From Mesobacillus foraminis (GTDB lineage Bacteria > Bacillota > Bacilli > Bacillales > Cytobacillaceae), in NCBI RefSeq assembly GCF_004340465.1, contig NZ_SLVV01000003.1, positions 110,982 through 174,981 on the forward strand: DNA of 64,000 nucleotides, in the 5' to 3' direction. The notes beneath the pieces were generated by a model. That model worked only from the letters and a program-made list of their open reading frames with translations. It was not told where the DNA came from and made no database searches. Made by a program: the position numbers and the translations under genes. Shown here piece after piece: positions 44,897-53,500 of this stretch; the stretch's first letter is position 1, and every line of letters starts with the position of its first letter.

Positions 44897-45736
44897 TTGA
44901 TTGCCATACATGATCTGACGATTTTCAACGAGCTTTCTGAATACATCATGCTTCGCATAAACAGCTGCGGGGAAAAGGCCCATCCCGCCAGCTGGGTAGA
45001 GAGCAAACACCATAAGGATTACGACTTATGGTACATTCACGAAGGGCAGATGGAAATCCGTATTAATGAAGAAGTGCACTTCGCCTCGAAAGGAGACTTG
45101 GTCCTTTTCAGTCCAAAGGTGGCCTATACGGCGGCAGGCTTGGGCACAGGCTGCAGGTTTACGTTTACACATTTTGACTTTGGGCTGGGGAACCACTATG
45201 GGATTCTGGATAATTACGAGCTTTCGGGCATTATTCCTGGCACGCTGGTCCAGGAGGAAATCAATCTGTTTTTGGATGCTTATGACCAATTTAAAAGCCA
45301 TACCACGATGTCGGGCATCCGGCTGAAGGGGTGCCTGTCCATTCTAATTGCCAAGATTATCGAACTTTACGGATTGGGGAAATATCGAGGGAGATTTAAT
45401 CATGCTCCCAACCGGAAGCAGACCATGAATGTCCATACACTCCAGCCAGTCTTTGATTTTATCCACGATCACCTTCATGAGCCGCTTCGCATTGGAGACC
45501 TCGCCGCACTGGCGGGCATGTCGGAAAAGTATTTCATCTATTATTTCAAACAAGCCCTTGGTGTTACACCAGGCAGGTACATCTATCAATTAAAAATGAA
45601 TCGGGCACGCGAGCTTTTGTACAAAAACACCTATTCCATTCAACATATCGCAGACATGCTTGGATATCGGGATCCATACAGCTTTTCGAAAGCGTTTAAG
45701 AACTACTATAAAGTTCCGCCTTCACAGTTTTTTTAG
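44897..45736 (+). CDS. AraC-family regulator with cupin domain
   Basis: A 279-residue regulator: an N-terminal cupin/AraC-binding domain (residues 20-150, DYDLWYIHEGQMEIRINEEVHF) for a ligand, and a C-terminal pair of helix-turn-helices (about 185-279, RIGDLAALAGMSEKYFIYYFKQALGVTPGRYI ... HIADMLGYRDPYSFSKAFKNYYKVPPSQFF). It starts at TTG with AAGGT upstream. It is inside the pectin locus and is one candidate for the activator of the three 21-bp-repeat promoters; the YesN-like regulator at 59821 is another. Confidence 0.93.
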   Translation: MIAIHDLTIFNELSEYIMLRINSCGEKAHPASWVESKHHKDYDLWYIHEGQMEIRINEEVHFASKGDLVLFSPKVAYTAAGLGTGCRFTFTHFDFGLGNHYGILDNYELSGIIPGTLVQEEINLFLDAYDQFKSHTTMSGIRLKGCLSILIAKIIELYGLGKYRGRFNHAPNRKQTMNVHTLQPVFDFIHDHLHEPLRIGDLAALAGMSEKYFIYYFKQALGVTPGRYIYQLKMNRARELLYKNTYSIQHIADMLGYRDPYSFSKAFKNYYKVPPSQFF

Positions 45737-45810
45737 TCGTTTTGCCTTCGTATTGCACGAAGGAATATGCTCTCTGTTTTTGATGTTCCTCTCTATGAAA
45801 TATTCTGTCC

Positions 45811-45835
45811 GGGGCACAGTCAAAGTGCCCCTCTT
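45811..45835 (+). terminator. Terminator after the AraC gene
   Basis: GGGGCAC and GTGCCCC pair around a seven-base loop, followed by TCTTCTATTT. The rest of the 357-base gap up to the GH4 gene shows no further gene or clear promoter. Confidence 0.65.
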
Positions 45836-46093
45836 CTATTTAAAAGGATGGTTTCTCGCTAAATCCTTCCCTATAGATCACTTCTTCTTTCGCCAAAACA
45901 AGTCCCGATAATAATAGAAACCGATAACTGTCAATCTATTTCATCTTTATTTTATCGCAATCCCCTCCCCGATAAGACAATGACATTCTAGTAAAAACCT
46001 TACCAAAAGACATGAATGGCTTACTCTATTACATTTTGGTTTTTTAGATATTTTACTATGATTGAGATGTACGAACATTTAGAGGGGGATGAC

Positions 46094-47485
46094 ATGTCCA
46101 GTTTTAGCCCAAAGGTTGTGGTTTTAGGAGCGGGGAGTTTGTTTTTTGGTCGTCAGGCGATCTGGCAGATGGTTCATTCCGAGTATCTGAACAAAGGAAC
46201 GTTAGCCCTGGTAGATACCAATGAAGAGCGTTTGAACAAGCTGGTAAAGCTGGCCAGAATGGTGGTTGAAGCAAACAAGGCAGATTTGAAGATTGAGGGG
46301 TGTGTTGACCGGAAGCAGGTTCTAAAGGATGCTGACTTTGTTGTTCTCAGTTTTGCCGAGGATACCGTCAAGTACAGGGGGATCGATTGCGCTATCTCCG
46401 AAAAGTATGGAATAAGGATGTGTTCCGGAGACACAATCGGACCGGGTGGAATTTTCCGGGCCATGCGGGAGCTTCCAGTCATTATGGAATGTGCCAGGGA
46501 TATTGAAGAAATCTGTCCTGAGGCATGGGTGATCAATTATATTAACCCTTCCACAGTAAATGGAATTGCCTTGGCAAGATATGCTCCGAACCTAAAGAGC
46601 TTTGCCCTGTGTGATTCACACCATATGCCTCATAAGAAAATCATCTATGCAAAACGGGCAGGGATTATTCGTGATAAAAGCGAGTATACCGAGGAGACAG
46701 ACCGCAAATTCGATTTGCGAATTGCCGGAGTGAACCATTTCACGTGGCTGTTAAAGGCAGAATACGAAGGAATCGATGTCGTTCCTGCAATTGCAGAGTC
46801 GTTGAAGCGATCGGCGGAGACTGAAACGACAGGAGGGGATAAAGGAGCAAAGGCTCTCTTCAATGATGCGATAAGCGGACAATTGTACGACATCTTTGGT
46901 TATCTCCCGACATGTACCGCTCATACCAAGGAGTATGTCCCTTATTGGCAGGGACTTGGCAAACGGAAGGACACCATACCGCCCCTTTCGATATGGGAAA
47001 CAGAAGATCGATATAAACGCCATGAGGTTATGTGGAAGCAGGTGGACAGCTTCCTCAGCGGTGCAACGCCAATTGAGGAGTTTACGACTTCCTTTGGCCC
47101 GGACCATGCCACAGATATTATTGAAAATATGGTGGCGGGATTGGGCAAACCGTTCTACATCAACACCTTAAACCAAGGGGCAGTGTCGAATATGAATCAT
47201 GATGCCTTCCTGGAACTGTTATGCGAGGTCACAATGGATGGAGTCAAGCCATTGCCCGTTGGAGAGATGCCCAGGGGGATCCGCGGGATGCAGGAACTCG
47301 TGCTCGATACCCATGAATTGACGGCTGAAGCCGTAGTTGAGGGCAGCATGGAGAAACTGCGAAGAGCCATGTTGACGGACCCTCTCGTTCACTCGATTGC
47401 GGATGCTGATGAAATGATTAAAGAACTTCTGGAACTTGAGAAGGATGTTATTCCAGAGAGCTGGTACACAAAGAGTTTTGTGTAA
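46094..47485 (+). CDS. GH4 alpha-galacturonidase-type enzyme (LplD-like)
   Basis: NAD+- and Mn2+-dependent glycosidase of family 4, 463 residues. GAGSLFFGRQAIW is the NAD loop, SGDTIGPGGIFRAMRELP the central block, CDSHHMPHK contains the metal Cys, and GVNHFTW the metal His. The closest type I recognise is LplD, an alpha-galacturonidase that trims galacturonic acid from rhamnogalacturonan fragments. ATG 46094 behind AGAGGGGGATG is preferred to an upstream in-frame start. Cytosolic. It complements GH105 in full breakdown of GalA-Rha units. Confidence 0.9.
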   Translation: MSSFSPKVVVLGAGSLFFGRQAIWQMVHSEYLNKGTLALVDTNEERLNKLVKLARMVVEANKADLKIEGCVDRKQVLKDADFVVLSFAEDTVKYRGIDCAISEKYGIRMCSGDTIGPGGIFRAMRELPVIMECARDIEEICPEAWVINYINPSTVNGIALARYAPNLKSFALCDSHHMPHKKIIYAKRAGIIRDKSEYTEETDRKFDLRIAGVNHFTWLLKAEYEGIDVVPAIAESLKRSAETETTGGDKGAKALFNDAISGQLYDIFGYLPTCTAHTKEYVPYWQGLGKRKDTIPPLSIWETEDRYKRHEVMWKQVDSFLSGATPIEEFTTSFGPDHATDIIENMVAGLGKPFYINTLNQGAVSNMNHDAFLELLCEVTMDGVKPLPVGEMPRGIRGMQELVLDTHELTAEAVVEGSMEKLRRAMLTDPLVHSIADADEMIKELLELEKDVIPESWYTKSFV

Positions 47486-47619
47486 TCAGCAAGAGCCAGA
47501 AATATGCTAAGGGAACAAATCTATTAATTAAAATCAGTAAAAAATTAGGTTAGGAGATTCGTAAATCTATTTAACAAATGCATGTATCGGTAAAAACTAT
47601 TTTTCGTCGGAGGGAAAAC

Positions 47620-49881
47620 ATGTTCAAAAAATCCAAAGGTTTACTTGCAGTTATGCTATCACTGACAATGGCGTCAGAATTTGTCCCATTAAGCAAGGCG
47701 GATCCTGTATCTGCAAATACAGCCGTCAATACAACACCGGCAGTCCCAAGCGGAATTGAAATCCCTTCTGTCACTCAGAACTCTATTTCCCTGAAATGGA
47801 AGGCGGTCGAGGGTGCAGAGAGCTATCGTATTTATAGAGCCAGACTGGGATACAACGATTATAAATTAGTTGGCAGCTCGCAAACCACAGACTTTAAAGA
47901 CGATAAAGTTGAAAGCGATTCCAATTATTTGTATAAGGTTTCCGCATTGAATGCCTCGGGAGAAGGGGAACAGTCTGCAGAGGTGCTGGGCATAACTCAA
48001 TGGTCCTTCCCGAATCTGGTCAGCAAGATTGATATCAGTGAAGCTGGGACAGGGAACCGAATGCGCATCGGTGATATGAGCGGAGACGGCCGCCATGATA
48101 TTTTAATGGTACAGCCGGCCAATGTAAGAGATGATGCCCGCAATCCGCGCTTTGTAGGTCACCTGGCCGCCTATGATATTGAAGGAAACTTATTATGGAA
48201 GCAGGGAACCGTTGATCCGAGAGTGACAACCAGCGGGGCGGATGAACCTGCTCAGATATATGATATTGATGCTGATGGTGAAAATGAAGTACTTGCCGTC
48301 ATGCAGCTGGGAGACGATACAGAGAAGTATTTTTACATTTTTAACGGGAAAACCGGTGAGATCGAGAAAAAACATCAACTTCCGGACCAAAGAGCCCATG
48401 ATGCTATTTTTATCGCTAATTTCTCCGGCAACAAAACCCCTCAGGATATCTTATTGAAGGATCGATATTCAAAGATCTGGGCGATGGACAAGGATTTCAA
48501 CCAGTTATGGCATTATCCTGGAAACACCGGGCACAGCTTGCTGCCATATGATTTTGACGGGGACGGAAGAGATGAATTGGTGAACAACTATTCCTTAATT
48601 TCCCACGATGGCAAGGAGATATGGAGAAAGAATTTACCGGATCACGTGGATACCCACTGGGTAGCAGATTTAAACGGTGATGGAGAGTCGGAAATCATTC
48701 TGGGCGGTTCTGATACGTTTGCCTTCGATGTTGACGGAAACCAAATTTTTAGAAACGGCGATACAGTAGAGCCCCAGCAGATTCTGGTAGGAAATTACCG
48801 GATTGATTCCCCGGGCTTGGAGCTTGCAGGACTGGATCGGGTGAACAGGGGAAATCCTGGCCAGGATGGGATGTTCCTTTTTACATCTAAAGGCCAAACC
48901 TTATACCATGAACAGCGTGCCAAGGGCGACTGGGGAAGCATTGTACGCCCTCTCGATAACTGGACTGGCAGCTATACCCCGCTTATTACGACCTATAGAA
49001 GAGGGAAAGATGCCGACAATCCAAATGGAATCGTACCAAAGCTTTACGATGGCTACTTTAATCCGATTGTGACTTTTAACCAGCATACGGATGCAAAAGA
49101 GCAAGTCATGGTGGCAGATGTGAGCGGGGATTCCAGAGATGAGCTGCTCGTCTATAATCTTACAGGTGATCTTTCGGTATCGATTTATTCCAATGGCACA
49201 AGCAACTTAAAGGAACATATTACAGGGGTAACCCGGATGTCGGACTTCCGGAACTACAATTTCAGCCGATATGATTCCCGAAGATATGATTTAACCATTG
49301 AAAACCTTGTCCCGGCGGGGATTGAGGCAGCTGTCAATAACAGTGCAGATGTTGACGTCAGCTGGATTCCTATATTGGGAATAGAGAAATACAATATTTA
49401 CCGCTCTGACAATCCAAATGGAGAGTATAAGAAGATTGGCACATCCGGGATTCCGGAATTCACCGATCGCACCGCACCGACAGGGACCTCTTATTATAAG
49501 GTGACGGCGGTAAACTCTGAAGGGGAATCGAACTTGCCGATCGTGGCTGCGAGTGAAACGATTAATGCCAGTGGAATTTTAGATCCTGTAAAAAGTGACG
49601 AAACGACTGCCTACAAGGCAGGCAGGACCCTGCCCGTTAAGTTCCAGTTAAGTGATAACGACGGCAACTTCCTTACTGAAGCAACGGCAAAGATTTATGT
49701 GGAAGATTCTAAAGGAGTTTCAGCAGGTTCAGCATCTAAAGATAATGTGTTCCGCTATGATTCTGATGCGAATCAATATATCTTCAACCTCAGCACAAAG
49801 TCAATGTCTGCTGGTGAATATACAATAAGGGTGGATGTTGGAAACCGTACTTTCTATTCCTTTAATATCATACTAAGATAG
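47620..49881 (+). CDS. Secreted FnIII / FG-GAP propeller protein, putative polysaccharide lyase
   Basis: A 753-residue exported protein. It has a signal peptide (about 1-28), a FnIII-like domain (about 45-125), a propeller-like region (about 130-560) with repeated acidic loops such as DMSGDGRHDI, DIDADGENEV, DFDGDGRDEL and DLNGDGESEI, a second FnIII domain (about 570-650), and a PxKF-type C-terminal domain (VKFQLSDNDGNF). The repeated D-x-D-G-D loops are typical of Ca2+-binding propellers such as PL11 rhamnogalacturonan lyases, but I do not see the PL11 signature. It is the only secreted polysaccharide-active candidate in the locus. ATG 47620 follows GGAGGG. Confidence 0.8.
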   Translation: MFKKSKGLLAVMLSLTMASEFVPLSKADPVSANTAVNTTPAVPSGIEIPSVTQNSISLKWKAVEGAESYRIYRARLGYNDYKLVGSSQTTDFKDDKVESDSNYLYKVSALNASGEGEQSAEVLGITQWSFPNLVSKIDISEAGTGNRMRIGDMSGDGRHDILMVQPANVRDDARNPRFVGHLAAYDIEGNLLWKQGTVDPRVTTSGADEPAQIYDIDADGENEVLAVMQLGDDTEKYFYIFNGKTGEIEKKHQLPDQRAHDAIFIANFSGNKTPQDILLKDRYSKIWAMDKDFNQLWHYPGNTGHSLLPYDFDGDGRDELVNNYSLISHDGKEIWRKNLPDHVDTHWVADLNGDGESEIILGGSDTFAFDVDGNQIFRNGDTVEPQQILVGNYRIDSPGLELAGLDRVNRGNPGQDGMFLFTSKGQTLYHEQRAKGDWGSIVRPLDNWTGSYTPLITTYRRGKDADNPNGIVPKLYDGYFNPIVTFNQHTDAKEQVMVADVSGDSRDELLVYNLTGDLSVSIYSNGTSNLKEHITGVTRMSDFRNYNFSRYDSRRYDLTIENLVPAGIEAAVNNSADVDVSWIPILGIEKYNIYRSDNPNGEYKKIGTSGIPEFTDRTAPTGTSYYKVTAVNSEGESNLPIVAASETINASGILDPVKSDETTAYKAGRTLPVKFQLSDNDGNFLTEATAKIYVEDSKGVSAGSASKDNVFRYDSDANQYIFNLSTKSMSAGEYTIRVDVGNRTFYSFNIILR

Positions 49882-49911
49882 GATGTTATCGGATTTAGAG
49901 AGCATTTAAAA

Positions 49912-49970
49912 AAAGAGCTGGAGGCGGCGCCAAAAGTGTGACATTACTTGGCGCCAGCCTCTTTCTTTTT
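49912..49970 (+). terminator. Terminator of the secreted propeller gene
   Basis: GAGGCGGCGCCAA pairs with TTGGCGCC-A-GCCTC (one bulge), preceded by an A-run and followed by TTTCTTTTT. Confidence 0.88.
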
Positions 49971-50143
49971 GCCTGCCTGTTACGAAACATACTCGTGTGT
50001 GTCCTTGAACAGGCCTGTTGGGTAGAGTTCGACCTGGGAAGAGTGATTCCCTTTTTGTAAAAAAAAGGGAATTTTATAGGTACGATGCTCCGTCGTTTTA
50101 GGATTGTCTAAGATGGATTTTTAGACCATTGTTCATAATATCT

Positions 50144-50247
50144 CTGTTTTTTGGACAAATACCTCTGTTTTTTAATAGAACAACACTGTTTTTTAAATTC
50201 TGACAATTCTAACTAAAACTGTATAATGATTGATGAAAGCACTTACA
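50144..50247 (+). promoter_or_regulatory. Locus promoter type 3: three 21-bp repeats, -35/-10, cre-like operator
   Basis: CTGTTTTTT occurs at 50144, 50165 and 50186, exactly 21 bases apart. A -35 CTGACA starts 14 bases after the last (50200), then a 16-base spacer and -10 TATAAT (50222). TGAAAGCACTTACA at 50234-50247 is identical to the operator at 36715. This is the best-preserved example of the shared architecture. Confidence 0.85.
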
Positions 50248-50270
50248 GAAAGAGAAGGGGGAAACAATTG

Positions 50271-51578
50271 ATGAGGAAAATGAAGTATATGCTCGCTTCC
50301 ATGATGCTTGTCTCTTCGCTAGCGGCGTGCAGCGGAAACAGTGAAACAAGCAGCGAACCATCCGAAGGGAAAGCATCAAAAGATGAAAAGGTGACGCTCC
50401 GGATGGCATGGTGGGGATCGCAGCCAAGACACGATTACACACTGGAAATCATTGAAATGTATGAGGAAAAGAATCCAAACGTAAAAATAGAACCCGAATA
50501 TGCCAGCTGGGACGATTACTGGACAAAACTGGCTCCTCAGGCAGCATCAAATGAACTTCCGGATATCATTCAAATGGACCTTTCCTACATCACCCAATAC
50601 GGAAATAACAATACACTTGCCGATCTAGAACCCTTCCTAGGCAAGGAAATAGACACCAAAGACCTCAGCCAGGACATTCTTGACGGCGGCAAAGTCGGTG
50701 ATAAATATTACGGGCTTAACGCCGGGGTAAATGCCCTTGCTTACCAATATGACCCTGAATTGCTTAAAAAGATTGGCATGGACAAAGTCCCGGAAACGTG
50801 GACATGGGAAGATTATGAAGAAATGGGCAACAAGGCAGCTAAGGCTGGCCTGTTCATTGAAAATGGACCGGGCACGGCTCCGGATGTATCCTTCAACTAT
50901 TATTTAAGAACACTTGGGAAAAGACTTTATAGCGAAGATGGAACAACCCTGGGCTATGAGGATGACAAACTGTTTATAGACTTCTTTAAAAGGTATGCGG
51001 ACATGGTAAAAGGAAAAGAGATTCAGTCTCCTGACGCAAGTGCTCAAGTAAAAGGTCTTGAAGATGACCCTGTTGTAAAACAACAATCCATCGGCCTTAT
51101 CCAATGGTCCAACCAGTTTATCGGCATCCAGCAGGCAGCAAATCGTCCCCTTGAAATGGTTGGCTTGCCAGGTCCGGACGCTGAGAAAGGACTCTTCCTG
51201 AAACCGAGCATGTTATGGTCGGTAGCCGAGAGTTCCAAGAATAAAGCAGAGGCCGCTAAATTCATCGACTTCATGACAAACGATATTGAAGCCAATAAAC
51301 TAATGCTGGGCGACCGCGGTGTTCCTGGGTCTCCAAAAGTCCAGGAAGCATTACTGCCTTTGTTGACCCCAGAACAAAAACAAGTATTCAATTATGTAGC
51401 CTGGGCCGGGGAGAACAGTACAGTATATAATGGCCCGGATCCAATCGGGGCAGGCGAAGTCATCAATCTATTAAAGAACCTGGCCGATCAGATTGCCTTT
51501 GAAAAACTGACGCCGAAAGAAGCGGCAAAACAGTTCAGACAGCAAGCTGAAAGCATTTTGGCACAAAATAAAAAATAA
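50271..51578 (+). CDS. Sugar ABC transporter lipoprotein, paralogue without permeases
   Basis: A 435-residue lipoprotein closely matching the binding protein at 36747 (shared signal MLVSSLAACSG, Cys20, then LRMAWWGSQPRHDYTLEIIEMY and QFRQQAESILAQNK). ATG 50271 behind GAAGGGGGAAAC is chosen over an in-frame start at 50226. No permease follows; a terminator ends the unit, so it probably uses the permeases at 38137 and 39100. The duplicate keeps the same promoter and hairpin design, so the whole transcription unit was copied. Divergence in the middle third may change the ligand. Confidence 0.93.
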   Translation: MRKMKYMLASMMLVSSLAACSGNSETSSEPSEGKASKDEKVTLRMAWWGSQPRHDYTLEIIEMYEEKNPNVKIEPEYASWDDYWTKLAPQAASNELPDIIQMDLSYITQYGNNNTLADLEPFLGKEIDTKDLSQDILDGGKVGDKYYGLNAGVNALAYQYDPELLKKIGMDKVPETWTWEDYEEMGNKAAKAGLFIENGPGTAPDVSFNYYLRTLGKRLYSEDGTTLGYEDDKLFIDFFKRYADMVKGKEIQSPDASAQVKGLEDDPVVKQQSIGLIQWSNQFIGIQQAANRPLEMVGLPGPDAEKGLFLKPSMLWSVAESSKNKAEAAKFIDFMTNDIEANKLMLGDRGVPGSPKVQEALLPLLTPEQKQVFNYVAWAGENSTVYNGPDPIGAGEVINLLKNLADQIAFEKLTPKEAAKQFRQQAESILAQNKK

Positions 51579-51590
51579 ACCAGCTTCGGT

Positions 51591-51626
51591 AGCTGATTCT
51601 CTTTTGAGAATCGGCTATTGTTTTTT
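51591..51626 (+). terminator. Terminator after the second binding protein
   Basis: AGCTGATTCTC pairs with GAGAATCGGCT (one G-U) around TTTT, followed by ATTGTTTTTT. Related to the hairpin at 38063 but with a T-run. Confidence 0.9.
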
Positions 51627-51799
51627 CCTGGCTTTTACATCGTTTGAATATGTGAAGCATGAAGGGCAGCAGGAGGACCGTAAGCCGATTCAGGCTATTT
51701 CAGCTTTTTAAAGAATAAGTATAGAGGATGCGAAGTGGTTTTTTTTGTAACATACACTCACTCTGCTTTCATTCCCTGGATTAACCTAAAAGGAACTAA

Positions 51800-51828
51800 A
51801 AACAAATAGTAACCGCCGGGGCGGTTAC
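51800..51828 (-). terminator. Terminator of the small-gene operon
   Basis: GTAACCGC and GCGGTTAC form a tight hairpin, followed on the minus strand by ATTTGTTTTT. It lies ten bases after the stop of the 48-residue protein gene. Confidence 0.7.
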
Positions 51829-51838
51829 TGGGTTCCAA

Positions 51839-51985
51839 CTACTTCTTCTTTACCTTTGCTGGCTGAGGACGTTCCCCGGTGGTGATGCCTCCAAGGATTT
51901 CCCGATTATATTTGCTCCTGTCCTCACCCATTCCAGGGAGAGTGTTTGCCATCGGAAGCTGCTCAAGTTCTTTTCCTCTAGGCAT
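51839..51985 (-). CDS. Hypothetical 48-residue basic protein
   Basis: The short frame encodes MPRGKELEQLPMANTLPGMG, then about 28 more residues ending in KKK. A ribosome site GAGGTG lies seven bases upstream and a terminator directly follows. It is in line with the 58-residue gene and yndM on the same strand. It is rich in charged residues and lacks a membrane segment. The style resembles small spore-associated proteins of Bacillus, but I do not recognise the family. Confidence 0.7.
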   Translation of the reverse strand: MPRGKELEQLPMANTLPGMGEDRSKYNREILGGITTGERPQPAKVKKK

Positions 51986-52010
51986 ATCGCACCTCTTTCA
52001 TTTTCATGTT

Positions 52011-52187
52011 TTACCGCTTGGCCTTGCCTTGGCTGTTATCGTTATCTTCCCCAATATTCCCCACGGCCTTTGAAACAGCCATGGAGAGCTGATTGGCTTC
52101 AGGCATCAGTTCCCCTTTTATCTGGCTGTTGGTCTGATTATATTTTTTCTTTTTATCCTGAGAAGAAGTCGGATCTGAGATTCTCAT
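52011..52187 (-). CDS. Hypothetical 58-residue hydrophilic protein
   Basis: Starts MRISDPTSSQDKKKKYNQTN and ends QGKAKR. The ATG overlaps the stop of yndM as ATGA, with GGAGG at the proper distance inside yndM, so translation is coupled. It is very rich in Lys, Asn, Gln and Ser with a mildly amphipathic middle. No family recognised. Its close coupling to yndM suggests a shared setting, possibly sporulation, but this is only inference. Confidence 0.75.
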   Translation of the reverse strand: MRISDPTSSQDKKKKYNQTNSQIKGELMPEANQLSMAVSKAVGNIGEDNDNSQGKAKR

Positions 52188-52681
52188 TTTTTATCCTCCA
52201 TGGCAGATCTTTGATTTTGCATGTTTTTATTACCGTCCCGCGAATTGGTTTTATTGTTTACTGGGCTGATTTCCTTTGAAAATTCTGTCGTCAGGGAATC
52301 GTATTTGGTTACGGTTGGAATAAAGCTGTCGGCGTTATTGCTCAAAATATGATTTCTGACATAAAGGTGAAAGAACACCTCCACAGCTGTGATCGCCAGG
52401 GCACAAAACAGCGAGGCAGACAGCGTATTCATGGGTGTTGTAACAAATAGCTCACATAGGATCCAAACCAGGCCAAAAGTTAGCCCGAAATCCCCAACGA
52501 TTGCAGCAATCGTCCCCATTTTGGGAAGGATATAGAGGTCACCCAATACATAGGCAACGAGAGTAGTAACGATGGATATGAATAAAATGGTTCCCACCCC
52601 GATATTGAATATGCTTAGTATCGAGAAGAGAACAATTGCAACAGATGTAAATTTTATCAGCAATGCCCAAAAGTGCTTCAC
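52184..52681 (-). CDS. yndM: YndM-like membrane protein (DUF2512)
   Basis: A 165-residue protein with four hydrophobic segments in its first 115 residues and a hydrophilic Asn/Lys-rich tail. The LGDLYILPKMGTIAAIVGDFGLTF region is typical of the YndM/DUF2512 family of spore formers. The GTG at 52681 with GGAGG upstream is preferred to the ATG at 52699, which precedes that ribosome site. It heads an operon with two small hydrophilic proteins. Function unknown. Confidence 0.85.
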   Translation of the reverse strand: MKHFWALLIKFTSVAIVLFSILSIFNIGVGTILFISIVTTLVAYVLGDLYILPKMGTIAAIVGDFGLTFGLVWILCELFVTTPMNTLSASLFCALAITAVEVFFHLYVRNHILSNNADSFIPTVTKYDSLTTEFSKEISPVNNKTNSRDGNKNMQNQRSAMEDKK

Positions 52682-52872
52682 TTTGCATCCTCCAATCATG
52701 CGAAACTGTCCCTTGCATGCTTTAAATACAGATTCCGTTATTAATTTGCTTTTCTGAAAAGGAAACGATGCATGCCTTAATCAGATTCCGTTTATTACCA
52801 GCGTCCGCAGATAGGGAGCATGGAGGGATAGGAGGCCTGAAAATGGCTATATTAAAGACAGGAGGTGGGAGG

Positions 52873-53091
52873 ATGGCAAATCGAAAGCCTGATGCGAATG
52901 AGAGAATCAACGTTGAACTAGGCGGCATGAGACTTTATGGCACCACTTCCAACATGGAAGTCGGCGGCTATGAAATGTCAGGGGATATTGAAAATGCTGG
53001 CAGGCTTGACAAAGGGTTTAAAAAAGCCGAGGGGCACCATGGCGCACAAGCCTCACTGAAGGAAGATGAGCGGCAAGGCGGAGATTACTAA
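52873..53091 (+). CDS. Hypothetical 72-residue protein
   Basis: Begins MANRKPDANERINVELGG and ends DERQGGDY. GGAGG sits eight bases before the ATG. It is Gly- and charged-residue-rich with no membrane segment. A longer in-frame start at 52768 adds residues unlike the rest and lacks a ribosome site. It is divergent from yndM, so it may share its regulation. Family not recognised; the composition recalls small spore-core proteins. Confidence 0.75.
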   Translation: MANRKPDANERINVELGGMRLYGTTSNMEVGGYEMSGDIENAGRLDKGFKKAEGHHGAQASLKEDERQGGDY

Positions 53092-53107
53092 AAATTAAAA
53101 CTATTTT

Positions 53108-53137
53108 AAAAAAGGGTGGCTTAAACCATCCTTTTTG
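53108..53137 (+). terminator. Rho-independent terminator
   Basis: AAAGGGTGG and CCATCCTTT pair with one mismatch around CTTAAA, followed by TTTG. The next 360 bases to the DUF421 gene show no gene and no clear regulatory site. Confidence 0.8.
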
Positions 53138-53500
53138 TATGGATAAAACTACCGCTTATTCCTATTTACCCTCTACAAATAATAGGGAGGAAGAGGGGAT
53201 TAATCAGAACCAATGTAGATCAGTGACATCACATTTTTTTATGTGAAACCCACTTGATAAAATGCATTAAATAGGGAATGCAAAGCAGAAGACTGCAGAA
53301 GCCATAGTTACAGCATGAACAGCTTCTTATTTTCGACCTTTAATGCGTGGCTGTAGTCATTTCCCGAAGGTTATCGTATATAATGGCCGGCCTCCGACAT
53401 TTTCCGGGAAATAAATCGAAAAAGGGATAGGTTAAGACAGGTTGAAATTCCGTAGGGAGCATGACTGGTTATTTAAACCCGGAAGCAAGGAGGGGTGAGT

